This document shows positions 34,950 to 42,282 of a stretch of 64,000 nucleotides of DNA, piece after piece. The stretch lies in contig JAZQHT010000012.1 in NCBI GenBank assembly GCA_045540715.1, positions 1 to 64,000 on the forward strand, read 5' to 3'. The DNA is from UMGS1279 sp045540715. GTDB taxonomy: Bacteria > Bacillota > Clostridia > Oscillospirales > Acutalibacteraceae. The position numbers were made by a program, and so were the translations under genes. The notes beneath the pieces are model-generated. The model saw only the letters and a list, made by a program, of their open reading frames with translations, did not search any database and was not told the origin of the DNA. Every line of letters begins with the position of its first letter. Position 1 is the stretch's first letter.

Positions 34950-35933
34950 CCGCGAATTTTCGCGGTTATTTTTTCGTCTTAAAAGTTGCACCATAAAAAT
35001 TATACACATAAAAATCAGTGCAATACTTGAAGAAATTGAAACGTAACTTATTTTGCTGTGAAATGTAATATTATTAGATATGGTTTGCACCGAAATAGGC
35101 GCAAAATAATTAAGAATAGTTAAAATTATAAGGCTTATAGTTCCATGTAAAACTCTGTATAAAAAGCATCTTAAAAAACTAATTGTATTTTTTAAAATCA
35201 TTTTAATTTGCAGTATTACCGAAAGACCGCTAAAAGAAAGCAAAAACTGAATTAAATAAAGGTTTTTATTGCTTTTTGATATTCCAACAGTAACCTCTAA
35301 AAAAAGACTTAAAAATTTTAACGGTTCTATTATTTTTATTATTTCATATATTGCCGAAATGAATACAACCATACCGCATATTTTTAAAATATTTATAAGC
35401 CCTTGTTCTAAAGAAATAAATAAGGTTTCACCAGCTGTTAAGGATGCTGGTTTTTTTATTAAATTTTTATCAATTCCTTTAGAAAAAACACAAAAAATAA
35501 AACTTGCCGCAAGGTGCGAAAAAAGTAAATATAACGCAATTTCAAGGTTGTTAAAAGTTGCAATTCCAACTGCAAAAAAAATAAAGGAAGGTCCTGCATT
35601 TACTGCATATAAACAAGCGTTTTTTAGAAACGGTTTAGGTGTATTTTCTTCTAAATTCTTTAAAACAATGGCCCCCGACATATAACCGCCAATTGCAGAA
35701 ATAAGCCATATTGAAAATTTTGCACCTATTATTTTGCTTAAATAATAAAAGCCACCGCTTTTTAGAAACATTATGCTTAACACCGTAAAAGGAAGTAGCG
35801 AAGGAATAAGTATATTTAAAGAAAGGTTTATTCCGGTTTTAACTCCGTTTGCGACTATTGAAGAAAATATTAATAATGCAAAGAAAGATAAGAAAATTAG
35901 TAGTGAAAAAACTTTATTTATTTTAACAACCAT
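34932..35933 (-). CDS. ylbJ: Sporulation integral membrane protein YlbJ
   Basis: 333 residues with about eight helices. Features of YlbJ: a NILIPSLLPFTVLSIMFLKSGG motif split over the early helices, ISAIGGYMSGAIVL, and YAVNAGPSFIFFAVG, which belong to the nucleoside-recognition-like fold. In Bacillus it is sigma-E dependent and needed for spore cortex formation. AAAGGGTGAG precedes the ATG. Divergence from yqfC-yqfD, also sigma-E genes in Bacillus, supports the call. Confidence 0.88.
   Translation of the reverse strand: MVVKINKVFSLLIFLSFFALLIFSSIVANGVKTGINLSLNILIPSLLPFTVLSIMFLKSGGFYYLSKIIGAKFSIWLISAIGGYMSGAIVLKNLEENTPKPFLKNACLYAVNAGPSFIFFAVGIATFNNLEIALYLLFSHLAASFIFCVFSKGIDKNLIKKPASLTAGETLFISLEQGLINILKICGMVVFISAIYEIIKIIEPLKFLSLFLEVTVGISKSNKNLYLIQFLLSFSGLSVILQIKMILKNTISFLRCFLYRVLHGTISLIILTILNYFAPISVQTISNNITFHSKISYVSISSSIALIFMCIIFMVQLLRRKNNRENSRLEFNY
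34946..34975 (+). terminator. Terminator of the PHP gene, inside the end of ylbJ
   Basis: Stem TAACCGCGAA / TTCGCGGTTA followed by T6. It lies within the convergent gene's last codons. Confidence 0.85.
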
Positions 35934-35934
35934 A

Positions 35935-35992
35935 AACTCACCCTTTTAATCTATATGAATAATTTTTATTTATTATCATAATTTTTAAGTGG
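35935..35992. promoter_or_regulatory. Divergent ylbJ/yqfC promoter region with sigma-E-like boxes
   Basis: Both strands carry CATA-type -10 candidates: CATATAGAT (minus, towards ylbJ) and CATAATTTT (plus, towards yqfC), each with an AATA-rich -35 candidate 13-15 nt upstream. This is weak in an AT-rich gap and is supported mainly by the identity of the genes. Confidence 0.35.
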
Positions 35993-36001
35993 GTGATTTT
36001 T

Positions 36002-36256
36002 GTGAGTAAAACTAATAAAAAACTAGGTTTTGATCTTCCGCCGAGTGCATTAATAGGGGAAAGTAAAATTACCATAAACTCAAATAAAGAAATTATAATT
36101 GAAGGCTTGCGTAACGTTTTAGAATATGAACAAGAAAAAATTAAACTTAATTTAGGTAATAAAACACTACTTATTTTAGGAACAAATCTTACAATAAATT
36201 CTCTTACAATAAACGGTGTTGTTATAACCGGAATTATTAATTCTTTGGAGTTTTAG
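36002..36256 (+). CDS. yqfC: Sporulation protein YqfC
   Basis: 84 residues from GTG at 36002, with GGGTGAT upstream; an in-frame GTG at 35993 overlaps that site. The protein has the YqfC pattern: LPPSALIGESKITINSNKEI, then ...GLRNVLEYEQEKIKLNLGNKTLLILG, then LTINGVVITGIINSLEF. In Bacillus it is a sigma-E gene of unknown mechanism. Three nucleotides separate it from yqfD. Confidence 0.92.
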   Translation: MSKTNKKLGFDLPPSALIGESKITINSNKEIIIEGLRNVLEYEQEKIKLNLGNKTLLILGTNLTINSLTINGVVITGIINSLEF

Positions 36257-36259
36257 AAT

Positions 36260-37438
36260 ATGATTATATTAAAATCTTTGCGTTTCTTTTCTGGGTTTGT
36301 AAGGGTAAAGGCAAGTGGAGTTTATAACGAAAGAATTATTAATATTTGCTTTAAAAACGGTATAACTATATGGTCTATTAAAAAGAAAGAGCAAGACCTA
36401 TTTTTTAATATTTCTACTAAAGATTTTAAAAAACTTCATATATTAAGAAATAAATGTGGAATAAGCATTAAAATTCATTACAAAATAGGGTTTCCTTTTG
36501 TAATGAATAAGCATAAAAAACGCGCAGGACTACTTATAGGGCTTATAATATTTTTTGCATGTCTTTATACTTTATCAAGCTTTGTTTGGAACGTAAAAGT
36601 AAGTGGTAACGTTAATATTACAACAAAAGAAATAATGAGTGCTGCAAAAGAGGTTGGTATTTACGAAGGCATGTTAAAATCTAAAATAAACTCACCTAAA
36701 ATGAGAAATCTAATGCTTTATAAATTTGATAAACTTTCATGGGTAAGCTTTAATCTCGAGGGTTCTCTTTTAACGATAAACGTTTCAGAAACCAAACCAA
36801 AAGCCGAAAATCAAGATAAAACTCCCACTAATTTAGTTGCAACAAAAGACGGTGTTATAAAATATTTAGAAATAAAAAGCGGATATTCGGCGGTTAAGAT
36901 AGGTCAAGCGGTAAAAAAAGGCGAACTTTTAGTAAGCGGAACCACCGAATTTAAAGAAGGGGTGGCATCATTTTTTCGCTCTAATGGTAGTGTTTTGGCA
37001 GAAACTGAGGTGATTTTTGAAGATTATATTCCATTAAAGCAAGAAATTTATGTTAAAACGGGTAAATCAAGTACAAGACGCGTGCTACAGTTTTTTGGCC
37101 TAAATATTCCATTGTATTTTGGTGCTGTAAATGGTGAATATAACAAGCAAATAACTGAAGAATTTATTAAAACAGAAAACAATTATTTGCCAATAAAACT
37201 AATTACTGCAAATTATGAAGAACTAAAAAAGCAAAGTATTACTTTAAGTTTAGAAGAAGCGGAAAGTCAACTTAAAACCAAAGCTGATGCCGCATTAAAC
37301 ACAGAAAAAATCAAAGAGGTTTTATCTATAAATGATGAATTTACAGTGTTAGAAGATTGCGTAAAAATAAAGCGAACTGCCAAAGTTTTAGAAGATATTG
37401 CAGAAGCAAAGGTCATACAGATAAATAGCCTATCTTGA
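36260..37438 (+). CDS. yqfD: Sporulation protein YqfD
   Basis: 392 residues, one transmembrane segment (about 89-112, LLIGLIIFFACLYTLSSFVW). The N-terminal part is cytoplasmic; the outer part has WNVKVSGN, a FtsQ/POTRA-like start, and LSWVSFNLEGSLLTINV.E. This matches YqfD, required in Bacillus for efficient sporulation. In most Firmicutes yqfC-yqfD is followed by phoH and ybeY; here the next gene is a secreted dockerin protein, so the region has been rearranged. Confidence 0.92.
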   Translation: MIILKSLRFFSGFVRVKASGVYNERIINICFKNGITIWSIKKKEQDLFFNISTKDFKKLHILRNKCGISIKIHYKIGFPFVMNKHKKRAGLLIGLIIFFACLYTLSSFVWNVKVSGNVNITTKEIMSAAKEVGIYEGMLKSKINSPKMRNLMLYKFDKLSWVSFNLEGSLLTINVSETKPKAENQDKTPTNLVATKDGVIKYLEIKSGYSAVKIGQAVKKGELLVSGTTEFKEGVASFFRSNGSVLAETEVIFEDYIPLKQEIYVKTGKSSTRRVLQFFGLNIPLYFGAVNGEYNKQITEEFIKTENNYLPIKLITANYEELKKQSITLSLEEAESQLKTKADAALNTEKIKEVLSINDEFTVLEDCVKIKRTAKVLEDIAEAKVIQINSLS

Positions 37439-37462
37439 TTTTTAAAATAAATTTGTTATAAT
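37435..37462 (+). promoter_or_regulatory. Probable sigma-A promoter for the dockerin protein gene
   Basis: TTGATT (37435-37440), 16-nt spacer, TATAAT (37457-37462). It overlaps the end of yqfD. Confidence 0.6.
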
Positions 37463-37490
37463 AAAGATAATAAAAAACGAGGATATACAA

Positions 37491-38885
37491 ATGAAAAAAC
37501 TTCTTTCACTGCTTTTAATATTTGTATTAACTTTAAGCTGCTTTAATTTATCCGTTAAAGCGGCTACTTTAAGTGGAGAGGGCACAAAAGAAAACCCTTA
37601 CGTAATAACAAGTGCTGACGACTTAAACGAAGTAAGAAAAAATTTAAGTGCTTACTATATTTTAAATAACGATATTGATTTATCGGGTGAAGAAGATTTT
37701 ATGCCAATAGGCAATAGCTCTAGTCCGTTTTTAGGTAACTTTAACGGAAATGGCAAAAAAATTACAGGGCTAAATTATAACTTTAACGGCTATGCTTATG
37801 ATATTTATATAGATACCCCAAAAGAAGATGATGACGGCTATATTACCGGCGGTAACGACGGATGGACCGGGGACTACGAAATAGGCGGCACAACGCCTGA
37901 AGTGGTTGTAAAAATTCCAAAATACGTTGGCCTTTTTGGTGTAAATAGTGGTAAGATTTACGATTTACATATTGAAAACGCAACAATTACTGCAACTGCA
38001 TTAAACGATGAGATTTACGTTGGTCTTTTTGCAGGCGTTAATAAGGGCGAAATATATCGTTGTTACGCTACTGTTTCTAATATTAGTTCTTACGCTAAAA
38101 AAGATTATTGCGGTACTTTTGCCGGCAAAAACGAAACGGGCGGTATAATAGGTAACTGTTTTACTAATATAAACGTTAGTGCTAACCTTTATGCCGGTGG
38201 TATAACGGCTTATAATAGTGGTTACGTTGCTTGTACTTATTATAACGGTTATAAGGTTGATGCCAAAAATTGCGACGCTATTTGCAATAATGCCGGTTCT
38301 ATGCAATATAATTACTATTTAAGTGGTTTAGTAACAAGTGTTAACGCTACACAACTTTCAAAACAAAGTTTTGCATATAGCTCATATTTTACGGGCTTTA
38401 ATTTTAGTTCTGTTTGGCAAATTAACAGCACTTTAAAACAGCCTGTTTTAAGAAATAATCCTTATCCCGTAAAAACAGTTGGTGAAACTCCACCAAAGCC
38501 TACTATAGAAAAAATTGATGGTACTACAATTAGTTTTGTAACAGATGGTAGCCTTCTATTTTCTAACGACGGGGTTAATTTTACGTATAATAATCTTTTT
38601 ACCCAAGAGTACGGCACAACCGTTAAATATTACGCAAAACGCGCGGAAACAGTAGATAATTATCAATCTGCCTCATCTGAATATTTAGAAGTTAAAATAT
38701 ATAAAAAGTATGACATTAATGGCGATGACGAAGAGACGAGTAAAGACTTAACTCAACTTAGAAGATATTTAGCCGATTGGGACGTTACGGTTATAACCGA
38801 AAATTTAGACGTTAATAATGATGACGAGGTTGACGGCAAAGACGCAACATATTTAGCAAGATATCAAGCAGGTTGGTACAATTAA
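37491..38885 (+). CDS. Secreted repeat protein with GLUG-like domain and C-terminal dockerin
   Basis: 464 residues with a Sec signal peptide (residues 1-24, cut after VKA). Residues 30-290 hold beta-helix/GLUG-type repeats: GEGTKENPYVITSADDLN, a NGNGKKITGLNY segment, then VGLFG.N.GKIYDLH and VGLFAGVNKGEIY repeats. A DUF-like linker follows. The C-terminus has two calcium-loop repeats (DINGDDEETSKDLTQLRRYLADW and DVNNDDEVDGKDATYLARYQ patterns), as in type I dockerins. It would be exported and may dock to a cohesin protein; no scaffoldin is in view. AAACGAGG precedes the ATG. Confidence 0.85.
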   Translation: MKKLLSLLLIFVLTLSCFNLSVKAATLSGEGTKENPYVITSADDLNEVRKNLSAYYILNNDIDLSGEEDFMPIGNSSSPFLGNFNGNGKKITGLNYNFNGYAYDIYIDTPKEDDDGYITGGNDGWTGDYEIGGTTPEVVVKIPKYVGLFGVNSGKIYDLHIENATITATALNDEIYVGLFAGVNKGEIYRCYATVSNISSYAKKDYCGTFAGKNETGGIIGNCFTNINVSANLYAGGITAYNSGYVACTYYNGYKVDAKNCDAICNNAGSMQYNYYLSGLVTSVNATQLSKQSFAYSSYFTGFNFSSVWQINSTLKQPVLRNNPYPVKTVGETPPKPTIEKIDGTTISFVTDGSLLFSNDGVNFTYNNLFTQEYGTTVKYYAKRAETVDNYQSASSEYLEVKIYKKYDINGDDEETSKDLTQLRRYLADWDVTVITENLDVNNDDEVDGKDATYLARYQAGWYN

Positions 38886-38890
38886 ATAAA

Positions 38891-38932
38891 AAAACACCCT
38901 AATAAACTTTTAAATTTGTAGGGTGTTTTTAT
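38891..38932 (+). terminator. Terminator after the dockerin gene
   Basis: AAAACACCCT / AGGGTGTTTT stem with an AT-rich loop and T-run. Confidence 0.8.
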
Positions 38933-39001
38933 TTTTTTATCTTTACTTGCATATTTAATTTTGATATAATATTAAATATTAATTTTAAAGGGATGGTTTT
39001 T

Positions 39002-39271
39002 GTGAGAGCAGTTATAACAGTTGTTGGTAAAGACCGTGTTGGAATACTAGCAAAGGTAAGTTCAAAGTGTGCTGAATACGGTATTAATATTATTGAAGTA
39101 ACCCAATCTGTTTTACAAGAAATGTTTTGTATGATTATGCTTGGCGATATTAACGAAATAAACGTTCCGTTTGATGAATTTGCGGAAAATTTAAAACAAA
39201 TGGGCGCAGAAATGAATATGGATATTCACTGTATGCACGAAGATATTTTTAATTCAATGCACAGAATATAG
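39002..39271 (+). CDS. ACT-domain protein (UPF0237 family)
   Basis: 89 residues from GTG at 39002, 9 nt after AAAGGG; an ATG at 38993 abuts the ribosome site and is unlikely. The single ACT fold reads RAVITVVGKDRVGILAKVSSKCAEYG, the standard UPF0237 start. ACT domains sense amino acids; family function is unknown, perhaps regulatory. It is 10 nt ahead of the UPF0210 gene, a pairing conserved across many bacteria and archaea. Confidence 0.93.
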   Translation: MRAVITVVGKDRVGILAKVSSKCAEYGINIIEVTQSVLQEMFCMIMLGDINEINVPFDEFAENLKQMGAEMNMDIHCMHEDIFNSMHRI

Positions 39272-39281
39272 GGTGAATTAA

Positions 39282-40640
39282 ATGATAAATACTAAAGATA
39301 TTTTAGAAACTATTTCTATGATAAAAGAAGAGCATTTAGATATCAGAACAGTTACAATCGGTATTTCGCTTTTAGATTGTATTGACCCTGATATAAATGC
39401 CGCTTGCAATAAGGTTTACGATAAAATTACTAAAATTGCAGAAAATCAAGTTAAGGTTTGCGACGAAATTGAAAGGGAACTTGGTATTCCGATTATTAAT
39501 AAGCGTATAAGCGTAACCCCAATTTCAATGCTAGCTGCCGCTTGTCCAAAAGATAATCCTGTATTATTTGCAAAAGCTTTAGAAAGAGCAAGTAATACAC
39601 TTGGAGTTAACTTTATAGGTGGATATAGTGCTTTAGTTCAAAAGGGATTTGCACCCGGCGATTTAAGATTAATTGAAAGTATTCCCGAAGCCTTAGCTGT
39701 AACTGAACATATTTGTTCAAGTGTTAATATTGGTTCTACTAGAGCAGGTATTAATATGGATGCAGTTAAAAAGATGGGTCAAATTGTTAAACAAACTGCA
39801 GAACTTACTAAAGATCGCAACTGCATAGGTGCGGCAAAACTTGTTGTATTTTGCAATGCAGTTGAAGATAATCCATTTATGGCAGGTGCTTTCCACGGTG
39901 TTGGTGAAGCTGAAGCCGCCATTAACGTTGGTGTATCTGGACCTGGCGTTGTAAGAAGTGCGTTAAAGCACCATAAAGGCGAAGATCTTTCTGCCGTTGC
40001 AGAATGTATTAAAAAAACCGCCTTTAAAATTACAAGGGTTGGTCAGTTAGTTGCAAGTAAAGCATCAGATAAATTAGGAATTCCTTTTGGTATTGTAGAT
40101 TTGTCTTTAGCACCTACACCGGCCGTTGGAGACAGTGTTGCTCACATTTTAGAAGAAATGGGCATTGGCACTTGTGGTGGACATGGCACCACTGCCGCAT
40201 TAGCACTACTTAACGATGCCGTTAAAAAAGGTGGTGTAATGGCTTCAAGCCATGTTGGTGGTCTTTCTGGAGCATTTATTCCTGTAACTGAAGATGCAGG
40301 TATGATATCGGCCGCTCAAAAAGGTATTTTAACCCTAGAAAAATTAGAAGCTATGACTGCTGTTTGCAGTGTTGGTTTAGATATGATTAATATTCCCGGC
40401 GATACCCCTGCAGAAGTAATTTCTGCAATTATTGCCGACGAAGCCGCAATTGGTATGGTTAATAGCAAAACAACGGCTGTTCGTGTTATTCCGGCTATTG
40501 GCAAAAAGGTTGGAGATAGTCTTTCTTTTGGCGGACTACTTGGTGAAGGCCCGGTAATGCCTATTAGCACAGTTTCTCCCAAAGAATTTATCGATCGCGG
40601 AGGAAGAATCCCTGCTCCATTGCAAAGTCTTAAAAACTAA
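39282..40640 (+). CDS. UPF0210 / DUF711 family protein
   Basis: 452 residues, standard length for the family. Distinctive stretches are RTVTIGISLLDC, NKRISVTPISMLAAA, FIGGYSALVQKG, ICSSVNIGSTRAGINMDAV and a Gly-rich end region (GTCGGHGTTAALALLNDAVKKGG split across repeats). Structures of related proteins resemble the glycyl-radical enzyme barrel fold, but no radical glycine motif is evident and no activity is established. It is coupled to the ACT protein. Confidence 0.93.
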   Translation: MINTKDILETISMIKEEHLDIRTVTIGISLLDCIDPDINAACNKVYDKITKIAENQVKVCDEIERELGIPIINKRISVTPISMLAAACPKDNPVLFAKALERASNTLGVNFIGGYSALVQKGFAPGDLRLIESIPEALAVTEHICSSVNIGSTRAGINMDAVKKMGQIVKQTAELTKDRNCIGAAKLVVFCNAVEDNPFMAGAFHGVGEAEAAINVGVSGPGVVRSALKHHKGEDLSAVAECIKKTAFKITRVGQLVASKASDKLGIPFGIVDLSLAPTPAVGDSVAHILEEMGIGTCGGHGTTAALALLNDAVKKGGVMASSHVGGLSGAFIPVTEDAGMISAAQKGILTLEKLEAMTAVCSVGLDMINIPGDTPAEVISAIIADEAAIGMVNSKTTAVRVIPAIGKKVGDSLSFGGLLGEGPVMPISTVSPKEFIDRGGRIPAPLQSLKN

Positions 40641-40652
40641 ATATAAAAAAAT

Positions 40653-40681
40653 AAAAGGTTGGAGAAATCCAACCTTTTTGT
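40653..40681 (+). terminator. Terminator after the UPF0210 gene
   Basis: AAAGGTTGGA / TCCAACCTTT with a GAAA-type loop and T-run; on the minus strand it could also serve the convergent gene. Confidence 0.9.
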
Positions 40682-40683
40682 TT

Positions 40684-41160
40684 TTATAAAACTAAACTTC
40701 CATCATAATACTGTAATAAAGTTAAAACAGCGTAAGCAATAATACCTGCTAAAGTAATTAAAGAAGCCGTTAAATTTAAAATAAATACGTTCTTTTTATA
40801 AATGGCGTAATATTCTTCATTATTTTCTGTTTTTGCTTTTGCAGTGGTTTTTAAACCAATAATACCCATTACCATCGAGCAAATACTTGCTGTTAAAGTA
40901 AACGATGCAAATAATACCATGCAAATATTTAAAATACTCCAAGCTGTGTAGCCACCAAAATGTCTTTTGGGTAAAACCGGTTGTTCGGGTTGTTCAATAG
41001 GAGTTGGAGGTGTATATATATACTGGTTAAGGTTAGGAGTTTCAGTAGTTTGATATAAAACATTATTATCTAAAACAATATCATCAAATCTTAAGCCACA
41101 ACTATCGCAAAATACAGCATCGTCTTGGTGTTTAGCTTTACAGTTTTTACAATATTTCAT
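40684..41160 (-). CDS. Zinc-ribbon protein with two membrane helices (CD225-like)
   Basis: 158 residues. The N-terminus is a zinc ribbon (CKNC ... CDSC, residues 4-21), followed by a disordered Pro/Thr/Glu linker and two hydrophobic helices (about 70-100 and 122-148). The GYTAWSILNICMVLF start of the first helix and the small polar loop between helices recall CD225/dispanin or DUF4190 proteins. Function unknown; a membrane-tethered partner-binding role is possible. AGGAGG precedes the ATG. Confidence 0.8.
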   Translation of the reverse strand: MKYCKNCKAKHQDDAVFCDSCGLRFDDIVLDNNVLYQTTETPNLNQYIYTPPTPIEQPEQPVLPKRHFGGYTAWSILNICMVLFASFTLTASICSMVMGIIGLKTTAKAKTENNEEYYAIYKKNVFILNLTASLITLAGIIAYAVLTLLQYYDGSLVL

Positions 41161-41294
41161 AGCAACCTCCTAAATTAACTTATATATTTATAATATCGTA
41201 ATATTTTTTTATTGTCAATTATTTTTATTTTGTTTTCATTTTTATTTAGCCTTTCGCATATTATTTACAAAGAAATAAGAAGGGCGGTATAAAA

Positions 41295-42206
41295 ATGAGG
41301 ACTTTTTGTCCCGAAGGGCAAGGTTTAAATAAAGAAAATCTATTACTTAATATAAATTCGGTTTATGAAGCTATAAAAAGTGGTGAAATCTTTGAAGGGG
41401 TGGCCACTCTTTGCGACAATGATTATAATCTTATTGTTGATTTAGGCTTTATTAAAGGGGTTATACCCAAAAACGAAGGGGCTTTAGGTATAAAAGAAGG
41501 CAAAACTAAAGAAATTGCCTTAATTTCAAGGGTTGGCAAACCCATTTGTTTCGTAATTAAAGACGTTTTGTACGACGAAAATAATAAGCCTTATTGCCTT
41601 TTATCACGCAAAGAAGCGCAAGAAAGGTGCTTAGATTATATTTATAGCAACTGTTCTATTGGAAGCGTTTTAAACGCAAGGGTAACCCACTTAGAAACCT
41701 TTGGCGCTTTTTGTGATATAGGCTGTGGCAACGTGGCACTTTTGCCAATAGATTCAATTTCGGTTTCTAGAATTTCGCACCCTAAAGACAGATTTTCTGT
41801 TGGCGATGATATAAGGGTTGTTATTAAAAATATTGATGAAAACGGCAGAATTTCTTTAACCCATAAAGAACTACTTGGTACTTGGCAAGAAAATGCTAAT
41901 AATTTTAAGGCAGGGCAGACGGTATCGGGGATTGTTAGAAGTGTTGAAGATTACGGAATTTTCGTTGAGCTTGCACCTAATTTAGCAGGACTTGCGGAAC
42001 CGAAAAAACAAGTTTCGGTTGGGCAAATGGCAAGTGTTTACATAAAAAGCATAATACCAGATAAAATGAAGATAAAACTTATTATAATTGATAGTTTTGA
42101 TTGCAAGGTAAATAAGTCTTTTAACTATTATTATGATGGTGATTTTATAGATAAATGGCAATATTCTCCAAACGATTCGGTTAAAACCGTTGTTTCGTTG
42201 TTTTAA
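41295..42206 (+). CDS. S1-domain RNA-binding protein, YabR/RpsA-like
   Basis: 303 residues with three S1-like barrels: about 29-105 (GEIFEGVATLCD, a divergent copy), 118-188 (GSVLNARVTHLETFGAFCDIG ... GRISLTHKEL), and 202-270 (GQTVSGIVRSVEDYGIFVEL). It resembles short ribosomal protein S1 homologs of Firmicutes and binds RNA. In Bacillus the single-S1 protein YabR is directly upstream of spoIIE, and here an S1 gene also precedes spoIIE. AAGGGCGG precedes the start. Confidence 0.88.
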   Translation: MRTFCPEGQGLNKENLLLNINSVYEAIKSGEIFEGVATLCDNDYNLIVDLGFIKGVIPKNEGALGIKEGKTKEIALISRVGKPICFVIKDVLYDENNKPYCLLSRKEAQERCLDYIYSNCSIGSVLNARVTHLETFGAFCDIGCGNVALLPIDSISVSRISHPKDRFSVGDDIRVVIKNIDENGRISLTHKELLGTWQENANNFKAGQTVSGIVRSVEDYGIFVELAPNLAGLAEPKKQVSVGQMASVYIKSIIPDKMKIKLIIIDSFDCKVNKSFNYYYDGDFIDKWQYSPNDSVKTVVSLF

Positions 42207-42226
42207 TATTAAATATTACAGCCTGT

Positions 42227-42260
42227 TTCGGCAATCTTTTTTCAAAAGGTAATATATACT
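42227..42260 (+). promoter_or_regulatory. Candidate Spo0A box and promoter of spoIIE
   Basis: TTCGGCA (42227-42233) is the complement of TGCCGAA, matching the Spo0A box TGNCGAA. A TATACT -10 candidate follows at 42255-42260, with a spacing of 21 nt that recalls the long-spaced Spo0A-activated spoIIE and spoIIG promoters of Bacillus. Confidence 0.45.
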
Positions 42261-42282
42261 TTTTAAGAAAGGAATGATTGCT

